Source: Pseudomonadota bacterium (GTDB lineage: Bacteria > Pseudomonadota > Alphaproteobacteria > Caulobacterales > Caulobacteraceae). Taken from it: 64,000 bases of DNA. The notes beneath the pieces are model-generated. The model worked only from the letters and a program-made list of their open reading frames with translations. It had not been told where the DNA came from and ran no database searches. The translations under genes and the position numbers were made by a program. The stretch covers positions 248,001 to 312,000 of the forward strand of contig JAIUNU010000001.1 of assembly GCA_020161365.1 (NCBI GenBank), written 5' to 3'. Position 1 is the first letter of the stretch, and each line of letters begins with the position of its first letter. Shown one piece after another: positions 29,920 through 38,890 of this stretch.

Positions 29920-30788
29920 TCGAACCTCCGCGCCCAGGCCTGGACGGCGTTGATGACCAGCAGCATGGTGAAGGAGACCGCCAGCATCACCACCGCGATC
30001 GTCGCCGCGCGGGCGTACTCGAACTGCTCAAGCTGGATGATGATCAGCAGCGGCGCGATCTCTGACTTGTAGGGCATGTTGCCGGCGATGAAGATCACCG
30101 AGCCATATTCGCCAACGCCCCGGGCGAACGCCATGGCAAAGCCCGTCAGCCAAGCCGGCGCCAGCGCCGGCGCGACGATCCTGATGATGGTCTGGATGCG
30201 GCTGGCGCCCAGGCTGGCGGCCGCCTCCTCCACATCGGCGGCGGCGTCGCGCAAGACCGGCTCGATCGTCCGCACGACGAACGGCAGTCCGATGAAGGCC
30301 AGGGCGATCACCACGCCGACGGGGTTGTAAGCGGCTTTGATCCCGAGCGGCGTCAGGAACTGTCCCACCCATCCTGTCGGCGCATAGAGCGTGGCCAGGG
30401 CGATGCCCGCCACGGCGGTCGGTAAGGCGAACGGCAAGTCGACTAGGGCATTGACCACGGTCTTGAGCGGAAAATCGTAGCGCACCAGCACCCACGCCGT
30501 CAGCACCCCGAACACCCCGTTGATGGCCGCCGCCACAAAGGCGGCGCCAAAGCTCAGGCGATAGGCCGCCAGCGCGCGCTCCGACGTCGCCACAGCCCAG
30601 AACTCCGCCGGCGACTGCTCAGCCGCCTTCAGAACCACCGCGCTCAGGGGGATCAGCACGATCAGCGACAGCACCGTCACCGTCACGCCCATGGTCAATC
30701 CAAAGCCGGGAATGGCCGAGCGCCGTCGGAACAAGGGCCTCTTGCGGGACGGGGCTGGCAGCCGCTTAAGGGCGGTTTCGGCGGTCAT
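29916..30788 (-). CDS. cysT: Sulfate ABC transporter permease CysT (CysU)
   Basis: Partner permease of 290 residues, six predicted helices, with the EAA loop [16 protein letters not shown] and the [16 protein letters not shown] stretch diagnostic for the CysT branch. It is the first gene of the transporter operon. The N terminus carries an Arg/Lys-rich 25-residue tail before helix 1. The 246-base gap up to the tRNA contains the palindromic segment listed separately. Confidence 0.94.
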   Translation of the reverse strand: MTAETALKRLPAPSRKRPLFRRRSAIPGFGLTMGVTVTVLSLIVLIPLSAVVLKAAEQSPAEFWAVATSERALAAYRLSFGAAFVAAAINGVFGVLTAWVLVRYDFPLKTVVNALVDLPFALPTAVAGIALATLYAPTGWVGQFLTPLGIKAAYNPVGVVIALAFIGLPFVVRTIEPVLRDAAADVEEAAASLGASRIQTIIRIVAPALAPAWLTGFAMAFARGVGEYGSVIFIAGNMPYKSEIAPLLIIIQLEQFEYARAATIAVVMLAVSFTMLLVINAVQAWARRFD

Positions 30789-30895
30789 CGTCTGATCGTC
30801 GTCCAGGCTCCGGGCGCGCCACGGCGCGACTTGGCGATTGATAGCCCAGCCCGAACGGACAGAGGCGCTACAAAACTGAGCCGCTTAAATCTCTA

Positions 30896-30929
30896 CCCTG
30901 TCGATAGGGCAAATGAGAAAAGCCCTGTC
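30896..30929. promoter_or_regulatory. Palindrome and foldback upstream of cysT
   Basis: CCCTGTCGATAGGG (30896-30909) is a 14-bp palindrome with one mismatched pair, and GATAGGGC/GCCCTGTC (30903-30910 and 30922-30929) can also pair around an 11-base loop. Both lie 108-141 bases upstream of the cysT start. They are candidate operators or leader structures for sulfate control. Confidence 0.35.
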
Positions 30930-31034
30930 CAGACCACAGAAAAACTGTCTCGCGACCACGCGCCGGGCGCGCCTCGGACGAGACAGCTAACAGACGTTCG
31001 GGGATTGGATCGCCGCGATTAAAGGACGCGGATT

Positions 31035-31109
31035 TGGTAGGCCGGCTGGGATTCGAACCCAGGACCATTCGATTAAAAGTCGAATGCTCTACCACTGAGC
31101 TACCGGCCC
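31035..31109 (-). tRNA. tRNA-Lys, anticodon TTT
   Basis: A 75-base cloverleaf including an encoded 3' CCA. The acceptor strand is GGGCCGG paired with CCGGCCT (one G-U), the D-arm has AGCTCAGTGGTAGAGC, the anticodon loop is CTTTTAA in the stem CGA/TCG, and the T-arm has GGTTCGAATCC. It is the only tRNA recognised in the window. Confidence 0.97.
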
Positions 31110-31146
31110 GCTCACGATCCGGCGGGGACCGGTGGAAGCGGCGCGG

Positions 31147-31175
31147 ACCATAGTCGGGGGGCGGCTGCGTCGCAA
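31147..31175 (-). promoter_or_regulatory. Putative promoter of tRNA-Lys
   Basis: On the minus strand TTGCGA and TATGGT are separated by 17 bases, ending 37 bases before the tRNA 5' end. Shape and spacing fit a housekeeping sigma promoter. Confidence 0.4.
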
Positions 31176-31235
31176 GCATGGTTTCGCCGTTTTTCCGTCG
31201 GATGATGGTAAAGCTGTACAGGCGTCAGGTGACTC

Positions 31236-31940
31236 ATGCGTCGAAGCTTTCTTTTCGTGGTTCTTTTCGGTTCAGCCGTCGCCGCGAACGCCGTCGCGCG
31301 GCAGCAGGAGCCTGCCCCACCGCAGCAGTCATCGGCCGACGACGGACGAATCAGGTCCACGTCCGAGGCGAACAAGGACGGAATCAGCGGCGCGATGAGC
31401 GCGCCTCTCCGCGACGTCAATATCGTCCGCACCAAGATCCCCCGCATCCTGCTCGAAGCGATGGATGATCCCTATAGGCGGCCCAGCCCGGCCGATTGTC
31501 GGACCCTGGCTGCGCTCGTCGAACCTCTGGATGTGGCTTTAGGCGAGGACATCGATCGAAACCCGCCGCAGGAGAACGAGGACCTGATGGATCGCGGGCG
31601 CAAGGCTGCTGGCGACGCGGCGCTGGGGGCGATCGCCAGCACCGCCCAGGACTTGATCCCGATGCGGGGGTGGGTGCGGAAACTGACCGGCGCCGAACGG
31701 CACGATCGCCTGGTCCAGAGCGCCATCGCGTCGGGCAACGTTCGTCGCGCCTATCTCAAGGGCCTGGGCGAAGCGCGCGGCTGCAACCCGCCGGCCACAC
31801 CGCTACACAAGCCGCTCGTCGCGCCGCCCGTCGTCGACCCGGGGATGCCCCCGCCGCCCGATCCCTACGGCCCGCGCCGCCCCCGGTTCCCGATCTACAA
31901 GGAACAAGCCCCAACGGTTCCAAAGGGCCCCGAAAGCTAG
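31236..31940 (+). CDS. Exported protein of unknown function
   Basis: 234 residues with a signal peptide ([21 protein letters not shown]). The mature part starts with a Q/P/S-rich segment, then a helical region holding a conserved-looking [20 protein letters not shown] and two Cys (DCRTL and RGCNP) that may form a disulfide. A proline-rich C-terminal tail ([14 protein letters not shown]) follows. I do not recognise a family. It stands alone, and its stop shares CTAG with the tgt stop. Confidence 0.72.
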   Translation: MRRSFLFVVLFGSAVAANAVARQQEPAPPQQSSADDGRIRSTSEANKDGISGAMSAPLRDVNIVRTKIPRILLEAMDDPYRRPSPADCRTLAALVEPLDVALGEDIDRNPPQENEDLMDRGRKAAGDAALGAIASTAQDLIPMRGWVRKLTGAERHDRLVQSAIASGNVRRAYLKGLGEARGCNPPATPLHKPLVAPPVVDPGMPPPPDPYGPRRPRFPIYKEQAPTVPKGPES

Positions 31941-33052
31941 CGCCCCAGATGGCGGACGGCGAAGTCGCGTCGGAACGTCTCGAACCGCCCTTCGGCGATC
32001 GCCGCGCGCATGGCGGCGGTCAGAGCCTGGAAGAAGGCGATATTGTGCCAGGAGAGCAGCACCTGACCGAGGATTTCCTCCGCCTTGAAGAGGTGTCGCA
32101 GATAGGCCTTCGAATAGTCGCGGCTGGCGGGGCAGTCGCTGTTGGGATCCAGAGGCGTATCGTCCTCGGCGTACTTGGCGTTCTTTAGATTGATCGGCCC
32201 GTCCCAGGTCCAGGCCTGGCCATGGCGGCCTGATCGCGTGGGCAGCACGCAGTCGAACATGTCGACGCCCCGCGCCACCGCCTCGACGAGATCGATCGGC
32301 TTGCCCACGCCCATCAGATAGCGGGGACGGTCTGCGGGCAGCAGGCCCGGCGCATAGTCTAGCACCTCGCACATCGCCTCATGCCCTTCGCCGACGGCTA
32401 GGCCGCCGATCGCATAGCCGTCGAAACCGATATCGCGCAGGCGCTCGGAAGACTCCCGACGCAGCGGCTCGAAGGTCGAGCCCTGCTGGATGCCGAACAG
32501 GGCCTGGGTGTCGCGGGTCCCAAAGGCGTCCTTGGAGCGCTTGGCCCAGCGCGCGGAAAGCTCCATGCCCTTACGCGCTCTGGCCTCCTCCGCCGGCCAG
32601 GCGACGCACTCGTCGAGCTGCATGACGATGTCGCTGCCCAGCAGATCGGCCTGGATCTCGATCGAGCGCTCGGGCGTCAGAACGTGCTTGGAGCCGTCGA
32701 CATGGCTCGAGAAGGTCACCGCCTCTTCGGTCAGTTTGCTGATCCCCGACAGGCTCATCACCTGGAACCCGCCGCTGTCGGTCAGGATGGGCTTGTCCCA
32801 GCGCATAAACTTGTGGAGCCCGCCCAACCGCTTCACGCGCTCAGCCGAGGGCCGCAACATCAGGTGGTAGGTATTGCCTAGGATGATGTCGGCGCCGGTC
32901 TCCTTGACCTGATCAACCGTCAGGGCCTTGACGGTAGCGGCGGTGCCGACGGGCATGAAGGCCGGCGTGCGGATGTCGCCGCGCGGTGTCTTCAGTACAC
33001 CGGTCCGCGCCTTGCCGTCGGTGGCTTTTATCTCGAAGGGGAAAGCGGCCAT
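31937..33052 (-). CDS. tgt: tRNA-guanine transglycosylase (queuine/preQ1 insertion)
   Basis: Exchanges G34 of GUN-anticodon tRNAs for preQ1. The 371-residue TIM-barrel has the recognition segment [13 protein letters not shown], the substrate region [16 protein letters not shown] and nucleophile Asp in [14 protein letters not shown]. The structural zinc site is unusual: where the family has CxCxxC, this protein reads S-D-C-P-A-S, so two of three Cys are Ser; the downstream His (SWHNIAFF) remains. Reading frame is otherwise intact. It directly follows queA (TGATG overlap), so preQ1 insertion and the next step are co-expressed. Confidence 0.95.
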   Translation of the reverse strand: MAAFPFEIKATDGKARTGVLKTPRGDIRTPAFMPVGTAATVKALTVDQVKETGADIILGNTYHLMLRPSAERVKRLGGLHKFMRWDKPILTDSGGFQVMSLSGISKLTEEAVTFSSHVDGSKHVLTPERSIEIQADLLGSDIVMQLDECVAWPAEEARARKGMELSARWAKRSKDAFGTRDTQALFGIQQGSTFEPLRRESSERLRDIGFDGYAIGGLAVGEGHEAMCEVLDYAPGLLPADRPRYLMGVGKPIDLVEAVARGVDMFDCVLPTRSGRHGQAWTWDGPINLKNAKYAEDDTPLDPNSDCPASRDYSKAYLRHLFKAEEILGQVLLSWHNIAFFQALTAAMRAAIAEGRFETFRRDFAVRHLGR

Positions 33053-34152
33053 CAGCGGGTCTCGTCTTTGAACAGCAGGCTGCTGTCGCCGTAGGAATAG
33101 AACCGATACCCGGTGGCGATGGCGTGCCCGTAGGCCGCGCGCATGGCCGCCTGCCCCGCGAAGGCGCTGACCAGCATGAAGAGGGTCGACTTGGGCAGGT
33201 GGAAATTGGTCATCAGCACGTCGGCCGCCCGGAACCGGTAGCCTGGCGTGATGAAGATGGCGGTCTCGTCGGCGAAGGGCCTGACGACCCCATCCTCGCC
33301 GGTGGCGCTCTCCAGAAGGCGCAGGGAGGTCGTGCCGACGCAGACGATGCGACCGCTGGCTTGACGCACCGCGTTCAGAGCCCCGGCGACCTCGGCGGTG
33401 ACTTGGCCGTACTCAGCGTGCATCCGATGCTCGGAGACGTCGTCGGTCTTGACCGGCAGAAAGGTGCCCGCCCCGACATGCAGCGTGACGAAGTGCAGCG
33501 ACACGCCCTTTTCCTTCAGAGCCCCCAGGAGCTCCGGCGTGAAGTGAAGGCCGGCGGTCGGGGCAGCCACCGACCCGTCCTCGCGCGCATAGACGGTCTG
33601 GTAATCGGCGCGGTCGCGCTCGTCCTCGCCCCGCTTGGCGGCGATGTACGGCGGCAGCGGCATGTCGCCGTGCCGGGCGATCCCGACATCGAGATCCGGG
33701 CCGGAAAGGTCGAAGGCCAGGATCACCTCGCCGCCGTCGCGCTTCTCGGCGACGGTTGCGTCGAGACGATCAAGGTCGCAGCCTCGATCCTCCCTCGCGC
33801 CGAAGGCGATGCGATCGCCCACTTTCAGTCGTTTACCGGGGCGCATGAAGGCGCTCCAGCGGTCGGGCGCCACGCGGCGATGCAACGTGGCCTCGACCGC
33901 GACGGGACCGCCGTCGCCGCCACCGGTCGCGCGTCCTTCGCGCAAGCCCGACAGGCGCGCCGGGATCACCCGTGTGTCGTTGAAAACCAGGGCGTCGCCT
34001 GGACGTAGAAAATCGGGCAACGACCGCACCACATGGTCGGCGAGCGGCTGGCCCGGACGCACGACAAGCAGCCGCGCCGCGTCGCGCGGTTCGGCTGGAC
34101 GCAGGGCGATACGGTCCTCGGGGAGTTCGAAATCAAAGTCGGAGAGGCGCAT
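33052..34152 (-). CDS. queA: S-adenosylmethionine:tRNA ribosyltransferase-isomerase
   Basis: Transfers and isomerises the ribosyl group of SAM to preQ1-tRNA, forming epoxyqueuosine. The 366 residues contain the family N terminus [21 protein letters not shown] with the nearby DYQTVYA region, [24 protein letters not shown], and a C-terminal [19 protein letters not shown]. It is in operon with tgt. The reductase queG and the preQ0 genes are not in this window. Confidence 0.96.
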   Translation of the reverse strand: MRLSDFDFELPEDRIALRPAEPRDAARLLVVRPGQPLADHVVRSLPDFLRPGDALVFNDTRVIPARLSGLREGRATGGGDGGPVAVEATLHRRVAPDRWSAFMRPGKRLKVGDRIAFGAREDRGCDLDRLDATVAEKRDGGEVILAFDLSGPDLDVGIARHGDMPLPPYIAAKRGEDERDRADYQTVYAREDGSVAAPTAGLHFTPELLGALKEKGVSLHFVTLHVGAGTFLPVKTDDVSEHRMHAEYGQVTAEVAGALNAVRQASGRIVCVGTTSLRLLESATGEDGVVRPFADETAIFITPGYRFRAADVLMTNFHLPKSTLFMLVSAFAGQAAMRAAYGHAIATGYRFYSYGDSSLLFKDETR

Positions 34153-34193
34153 GGGCGGGCTTCAAGCGCACGATGAACCCGGAAGGTCAAGAC

Positions 34194-34274
34194 TTACCCC
34201 GCCAAGCGAGGCCTGTAGACAAGCAGTACGGTGTGTCCCCATGCTGCAACGGGGTCAGGTAACGCTTGGGGTAA
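34194..34274. repeat. Long-range inverted repeat between queA and a lipoprotein gene
   Basis: TTACCCC (34194-34200) and AAGCG (34204-34208), split by GCC, are complementary to CGCTTGGGGTAA (34263-34274). An inner CCCC/GGGG pair lies within. On the plus strand the right arm ends three bases before the GTG start of the lipoprotein gene and covers its probable ribosome site. Confidence 0.4.
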
Positions 34275-34277
34275 AAT

Positions 34278-34889
34278 GTGAGACGCCTGCTCATTTCAGC
34301 CTTGGGACCATTGCTGCTCTTGGGCGCCTGCGACGCGCCCAAGACTGCCTCTGCGCCGCCGGCGACGCCCCAGAACGCTCCGGCCTCGGCGGCAGCGCCA
34401 GCGGTTCGGGCCGACGCCTCGGGCGCGAACTTCCAGCACGACCCGAAGCTTGACGCGTTCGGCTATTATTTCAGCGCCACGCCGGTGACGTCCGGAAACT
34501 GGGCGTTGGCCTCCCTGAACATCGGGACGCCCGAAGACTTCGCAGCCTGGGAACAGGGCAAGCGCCCCAGCGCCTACGCCCCAATCTTCCTGGAATTCGA
34601 GGACGTCACGAGTCCGACAGCGCAGAATGAGCTGGGCCAGACCTATCGAACGGTGAGCTTCCGCCTGCTTCCCGAGGTCTATCGGGTCGACGGTAGCGAG
34701 GTCATGTTCCGCGCCAAGGACCCGCGCGTCGGCGAGGTCGTCTTCTCAGGCGCGTTTGACCTGAACGCGCTGAAGGCGGCGAAAGCGGACGGTCCGGGCG
34801 TTGGAGACCTCATCGTCCTGCGTGGGGGGCTCCAAGTCGGCGCCGAGCGGATACGCAATATCAGCTTCAGCTACTTCGCCGGCGACTAG
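34278..34889 (+). CDS. Lipoprotein of unknown function
   Basis: 203 residues, starting at GTG. The N terminus MRRLLISALGPLLLLGAC is a lipoprotein signal with the lipobox LGAC, so the mature protein should be lipid-anchored at Cys18. An alanine/proline-rich linker of about 30 residues follows, then a globular beta-rich domain (FGYYFSATPVTSGNWALASL, then RTVSFRLLPEVYRVDG). I do not recognise the domain. It is 41 bases upstream of the EEP-family gene and likely co-transcribed with it. Confidence 0.75.
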   Translation: MRRLLISALGPLLLLGACDAPKTASAPPATPQNAPASAAAPAVRADASGANFQHDPKLDAFGYYFSATPVTSGNWALASLNIGTPEDFAAWEQGKRPSAYAPIFLEFEDVTSPTAQNELGQTYRTVSFRLLPEVYRVDGSEVMFRAKDPRVGEVVFSGAFDLNALKAAKADGPGVGDLIVLRGGLQVGAERIRNISFSYFAGD

Positions 34890-34930
34890 ATCGTTCTTCC
34901 GCCGCCTCGCCGGCGTGGTATGGCCAATCC

Positions 34931-35908
34931 ATGCGTCTGCTCGTCCAGCTCTTGAGCCTGCTTGTTCGTGGCACCGCGCTGATGCTCGGCCTGGTCGGCG
35001 CGGGGATGGCCGTGGCCAGTGTCGGCGGGGTGTTCAGCGACCGGCTTGACGCGTTCACCCACGCAGCGCCGCTGTGGCTGGTCATGAGCCTTGGGGCGGT
35101 GGTGCTCGGCGGTGCGTTCGCGCGCAACGCCGAACGTCTGGTGATGGTCGCCTTGGGCGCTGTCGGCCTTCTGGCCTGCGCGGTGCTGATGGCGCCAGAA
35201 CTCTGGGCGGCCTCGCGCTTCAAGCCCGCGACCGTCGCCCCGAGCGATCTGAAGCTCATTCAGTTCAACGTCTGGCACAGCAATCGAACGCCCGAGAAGA
35301 GCCTTGCCTGGATCCTCGCCCAGGACGCAGACGTGGTTGTCCTTGAGGAAGGCGGCGGGGACGCACGGCCCATCGTCAAGGCCCTGCGCGACAGCTATCC
35401 GTTCGCCTCGTGCGAAAAAGCTATGCGCTGTGAAACCTGGATCTTCTCGCGCAAGAAGATGATCGCCCGCGGCGGCGCGACGTTCGAAGGCCCGTACCTA
35501 TCCGCAGCCTGGGCGACATTGGCCGACGCGAAGGGCCCTTTCACGGTGATGGGCGTCCACTACACTTGGCCGGTTCCCGCAGGGCCCCAGCAGGCTCAGA
35601 GCCGCAAGCTGGTGAAGCTGGCGTCCAGCTTCGCCCGCAACAGCCTGATCCTGACCGGTGACTTCAATTCCACGCCCTGGTCCTTCACGCTGAAACGTCA
35701 GGATAAGGCCTTGGGCCTGCAACGCTGGACTCGCGCCCTACCGTCATGGCCGGCTGGCAAGTTCTCGCGGGTGGTGGCGGCGCCGGCTCCGTTTCTTCCG
35801 ATCGATCACGTCTATGCGGGCGAGCAGTGGAGCGCGGTCAGGATCGAGCGCGGCCCTGCCATTGGTTCGGACCATCGGCCGGTGGTGGTGACGTTCAGGC
35901 GGATGTGA
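34931..35908 (+). CDS. Membrane-anchored endonuclease/exonuclease/phosphatase family protein
   Basis: 325 residues. Three N-terminal transmembrane helices (about residues 5-33, 47-65 and 72-90) are followed by an EEP-fold metal-dependent phosphoesterase. Motifs are LKLIQFNVWHSNR, VVVLEEGG (metal Glu), LTGDFNSTPWS, PIDHVYAG and GSDHRPVVV (catalytic Asp/His), all intact. Such anchored EEP proteins may cleave lipids or nucleic acids outside the membrane; the substrate is unknown. The 3' end overlaps the convergent HD gene by 14 bases. Confidence 0.86.
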   Translation: MRLLVQLLSLLVRGTALMLGLVGAGMAVASVGGVFSDRLDAFTHAAPLWLVMSLGAVVLGGAFARNAERLVMVALGAVGLLACAVLMAPELWAASRFKPATVAPSDLKLIQFNVWHSNRTPEKSLAWILAQDADVVVLEEGGGDARPIVKALRDSYPFASCEKAMRCETWIFSRKKMIARGGATFEGPYLSAAWATLADAKGPFTVMGVHYTWPVPAGPQQAQSRKLVKLASSFARNSLILTGDFNSTPWSFTLKRQDKALGLQRWTRALPSWPAGKFSRVVAAPAPFLPIDHVYAGEQWSAVRIERGPAIGSDHRPVVVTFRRM

Positions 35909-36494
35909 GCGCGGCGATTTCCGCCGCGAGATTACGTCGGGCCGCAGCATCCAACGCCGCCGCGAAGGCCGGATCGGGAAACAGGACCGCCGCTTCGAGG
36001 AAGGTCCGCAGCACCTTCGCGCGCCCGAAGCGATAGACGTCCTCGGGTACGTGCGCATACTCCGCGCGGATCGCGCTGGCGTAGGCGGCGTAGGTCTCTG
36101 GTTTCGCGCCGAGGATCGACAGATCGATAGACACCATCAACGCGCCGAGCCGGTCGCCCGCCTGAACCTCATGCCCCTTGGTGAGTCGGATAAGCCGGGA
36201 AACCTCAGCGATGTCCGCTTCTGACCCGCCCTCGGCGGCAAGGGCCTGGGCCGCGAGATCGGCGCTCACGTCTTCGTTGTCGGCTCGCAAGGGGTCATAG
36301 ACAGCGTCATGCCACCATAGCGCCTCTGTCAGCACCGCACGCTCCCGCGCCGAAAGACCCGACACTTGGTCGAGCCGCGCCAAGCAGTCCTCGATATGCG
36401 CGAGCGTGTGATAGCGACGATGCTGCTGACTATAAGCCGCACGGAGCCAAGCTCTGCTGAGGGCCGGAACCGCCCCATGCGCGTCCACGCTCAT
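35895..36494 (-). CDS. HD-domain metal-dependent phosphohydrolase
   Basis: 199-residue predicted HD-superfamily hydrolase (COG4339-like). Metal ligands are seen as His in YHTLAHIEDC, HD in EALWWHDAVYDP and Asp in MVSIDLSILG. Members are mostly uncharacterised; the substrate may be a nucleotide or phosphate ester. It lies just past the ppiB terminator and overlaps the EEP gene tail to tail. Confidence 0.82.
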   Translation of the reverse strand: MSVDAHGAVPALSRAWLRAAYSQQHRRYHTLAHIEDCLARLDQVSGLSARERAVLTEALWWHDAVYDPLRADNEDVSADLAAQALAAEGGSEADIAEVSRLIRLTKGHEVQAGDRLGALMVSIDLSILGAKPETYAAYASAIRAEYAHVPEDVYRFGRAKVLRTFLEAAVLFPDPAFAAALDAAARRNLAAEIAALTSA

Positions 36495-36512
36495 CCAGCC
36501 CTCTCCGAAACG

Positions 36513-36537
36513 AAAAAGGCCGCCCTTTGGGCGGCCC
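36513..36537 (-). terminator. Rho-independent terminator after ppiB
   Basis: On the minus strand a perfect 8-bp stem GGCCGCCC-AAA-GGGCGGCC is followed by five T. It sits 10 bases past the ppiB stop and ends that transcript before the HD gene. Confidence 0.85.
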
Positions 36538-36546
36538 TTCGGTCAA

Positions 36547-37014
36547 TCAAGCGTCGGCGGCGATCTTGGCGCTGACGATCTTGCCCGGCGCGCGCGGCGG
36601 CTCGCCCTTGGGCAGGGCGTCGACATGTTCCATACCTTCCGTCACCTGGCCCCAGACGGTGTATTGCTTGTCCAGGAACGTGGCGTCGTCGAACACGATG
36701 AAGAACTGGCTGTTGGCGGAGTCCGGGTTCGGGGTGCGCGCCATCGAGCAGACGCCGCGGACATGCGGCTCGTCGTTGAACTCAGCCTTCAGGTCCGGCT
36801 TGTCCGAACCACCGCGACCGGTGCCCGTCGGGTCGCCGCCTTGGGCCATGAAGCCCGGGATCACGCGGTGGAAGACGACGCCGTCGTAGAAGCCTTCGCG
36901 GACCAGTTCCTTGATGCGGGCCACGTGGCCCGGCGCCAGATCGGGACGCAGCTTGATCGTGACCGGACCGCTCTCGAGCGTCAGGATGAGGGTGTTTTCG
37001 AGGTCGGCCGACAT
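36547..37014 (-). CDS. ppiB: Cytosolic cyclophilin-type peptidyl-prolyl isomerase
   Basis: 155-residue single-domain cyclophilin without a signal peptide. Active-site stretches are FYDGVVFHRVIPGFMAQGGD (His-Arg and Phe-x-x-Gln) and NSQFFIVFDDATFLDKQYTVWG. It accelerates proline cis-trans isomerisation. It is the last of three cyclophilin genes and ends at a strong terminator. Confidence 0.93.
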   Translation of the reverse strand: MSADLENTLILTLESGPVTIKLRPDLAPGHVARIKELVREGFYDGVVFHRVIPGFMAQGGDPTGTGRGGSDKPDLKAEFNDEPHVRGVCSMARTPNPDSANSQFFIVFDDATFLDKQYTVWGQVTEGMEHVDALPKGEPPRAPGKIVSAKIAADA

Positions 37015-37044
37015 GGTCTTCCCTTGGATGGCGAGTGTTATGGG

Positions 37045-37078
37045 CGCTTCTAGCGCGGTTCACGCCCACCTGTGAACC
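37045..37078. repeat. Tandem hairpins between two cyclophilin genes
   Basis: GCGCT-TCT-AGCGC (37045-37057) and GGTTCAC/GTGAACC (37057-37063 and 37072-37078) lie in the 90-base gap upstream of ppiB. They have no T-run, so they could be a weak terminator for the upstream gene or an operator for ppiB. Confidence 0.35.
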
Positions 37079-37104
37079 AAGTTGCAGCCGGAAATCGGTT
37101 TGCT

Positions 37105-37953
37105 TCAGCGAAGCTCAACCGGAAGATCGATGTCGCAGACCGAGAAGTCCGCGCCCTTCAGAACGCGCAACCGGTTGGTCTCCGCAGCGAACCAAGGCCC
37201 CTTGGGGTCGATCACGCGCACCTTGGGCCGCTCGCTTTCGGGGATATCCGACAGCAAGCGAACCTTCTGCATCATGTCCTGAGGCGCGGGCACGGGCTCC
37301 CCCGTCTTGATGGCGCGAACAGCCTCAAGACCGCTGATCACACGCCCAAACGCTGTGTAGCGCTTGTCGAGCGAGGGATAGGGTTGGCGCATCAGGAAAA
37401 ACTGGCTGTTGGCGGAGTTGTTGTCGTCGTCTCGCGCCATCCCGATCACGCCGGGGCAATAGGTGGCCCAGGCCGAGACCTTCTTGTCGCTGGTGACGTC
37501 GCTCCAGCTCCAGTTCTGGCTGACGATCGGCAGCGACTTGACGTAGCCGACCTCGAGACCGGCCGGGGCGGCCATCGGCACGAAGCCGGTTTCAGCGGTG
37601 CGCCGGAAGGTGAACTCCGCCTTCAGATTCGGGCGATCCGAACCGCCCTCGCCCGTATTGGTCGGGTCACCCGTCTGGGCCATGAACCGGTCGATGACTC
37701 GGAAAAAGGTGCGGCCGTCATAGACGCCCGCACGGGTCAGGTCCTGCAGGCGCGCAACGTGATTGGGCGCGACCTCTGGAACCAGCTCGACCAGCACCCT
37801 GCCCTTGTTGGTGTCGATCACCATGACCGTTTCGGGCGCCGGCGTGCGCCAGTCGACCTCAGCGGGCTTGGCGACCTTCGGGGCGGCCATCACCGCTGGG
37901 GCCACGGACGCGAGACACAGACCGGTCAAAAGGGCGCGGGCGATCATCATCAT
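37105..37953 (-). CDS. Exported cyclophilin-type peptidyl-prolyl isomerase (second)
   Basis: 282 residues with a signal peptide (MMMIARALLTGLCLASVAPAVMA). The cyclophilin core has VYDGRTFFRVIDRFMAQTGD and NSQFFLMRQPYPSLDKRYTAFG. Compared with ppiB it has an insertion of about 40 residues (around ETGFVPMAAPAGLEVGYVK) and a C-terminal extension of about 70 residues with two Cys. Likely periplasmic. It overlaps the stop of the next listed cyclophilin by four bases and is its paralogue. Confidence 0.9.
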   Translation of the reverse strand: MMMIARALLTGLCLASVAPAVMAAPKVAKPAEVDWRTPAPETVMVIDTNKGRVLVELVPEVAPNHVARLQDLTRAGVYDGRTFFRVIDRFMAQTGDPTNTGEGGSDRPNLKAEFTFRRTAETGFVPMAAPAGLEVGYVKSLPIVSQNWSWSDVTSDKKVSAWATYCPGVIGMARDDDNNSANSQFFLMRQPYPSLDKRYTAFGRVISGLEAVRAIKTGEPVPAPQDMMQKVRLLSDIPESERPKVRVIDPKGPWFAAETNRLRVLKGADFSVCDIDLPVELR

Positions 37954-38783
37954 TTTACCTGGGCGGGAACGTCGACGTCACAATTGGTGAAGCTCGCGCC
38001 CAGCTCACCCTGGCGCTTGGTCACCAGGGCCTTGAACGCCGCGCCGCGCGTGTCCATCACCTGGATCGTGGGACGCTTGTCGGCCGGCATGTCGGCCATG
38101 ATCTTGACGCTCAACATCTTGTCCTGCGGATCCGGCACGGGCTCGCCTGTCTTGATCGCCTTTACGACCTCAACGCCCTGTAGCACGCGGCCGAAGGCGG
38201 TGTAGGTCTTGTCGAGGCCCGCATTGGCGGCGCGCATGAAGTAGAACTGGCTGTTAGCGCTGTTGGGATCGCCCGCCCGCGCCATGCCGACAACGCCCGT
38301 GCAGAAGTTGCCCCAGGTCGAGACCCTGCGGTCAGCGGTCATCACCGCCAGCGCTGATGGCTGACTGGTGACGGGCAGCGCCTTAACCCAGCCTTGCTCG
38401 TTGCTGCCAAGCTTGAAACCCGCGCCCAGCGGCGTCTCCGCGCCACGACGGAAGTTGAACTCCGCCGTCAGGTCCGGAAGATGCGAACCGCCCTCGCCGG
38501 TGTTCTTGGGATCGCCCGTCTGGGCCATGAAATCGGCGATGACCCGGAAGAAGGTCAGGCCATCGTAGAAGCCGCTCTTGGCGAGGGCTCGCACCCGTTC
38601 GACGTGGTTGGGCGCAACCTCCGGATAGAGTTCCGCAATAATCCGGCCCTTGTTCGTTTCGACGACGAGCACATTGTTCGGGTCGGGCGTGCGCCAGTCG
38701 GACACAGCCTGGGCCGAGGCCGCGCCAAAGGAAACCGTGGTGGCGGCCAACGCCATCGCGGCGGCGGTCGTGGCGAACTTCAT
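37950..38783 (-). CDS. Exported cyclophilin-type peptidyl-prolyl isomerase (first)
   Basis: 277 residues. The ATG at 38783 gives a clean signal peptide (MKFATTAAAMALAATTVSFG, cleavage after ASAQA). An upstream start at 38828 would place extra residues before it. Core motifs are FYDGLTFFRVIADFMAQTGD and NSQFYFMRAANAGLDKTYTAFG, with the same insertion and extension as its downstream paralogue (VPDPQDKMLSVKIMADMP). A Cys in the last ten residues is shared. The two periplasmic isomerases are translationally coupled. Confidence 0.9.
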   Translation of the reverse strand: MKFATTAAAMALAATTVSFGAASAQAVSDWRTPDPNNVLVVETNKGRIIAELYPEVAPNHVERVRALAKSGFYDGLTFFRVIADFMAQTGDPKNTGEGGSHLPDLTAEFNFRRGAETPLGAGFKLGSNEQGWVKALPVTSQPSALAVMTADRRVSTWGNFCTGVVGMARAGDPNSANSQFYFMRAANAGLDKTYTAFGRVLQGVEVVKAIKTGEPVPDPQDKMLSVKIMADMPADKRPTIQVMDTRGAAFKALVTKRQGELGASFTNCDVDVPAQVK

Positions 38784-38890
38784 GGAGTACCCCGAACAGA
38801 ACAGTCGAGGCCGGGCGTAGAACGACACGGCCTCCCCGACAAGTGCGGCGACTGTTGAAGCGCAGGAATTCGGCCGGATCGGGGCGAAGG

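Noticed and set aside
34194..34274. preQ1 riboswitch near queA
   Set aside because: No match to the short C-rich preQ1 pattern could be seen; only long-range pairing is evident.
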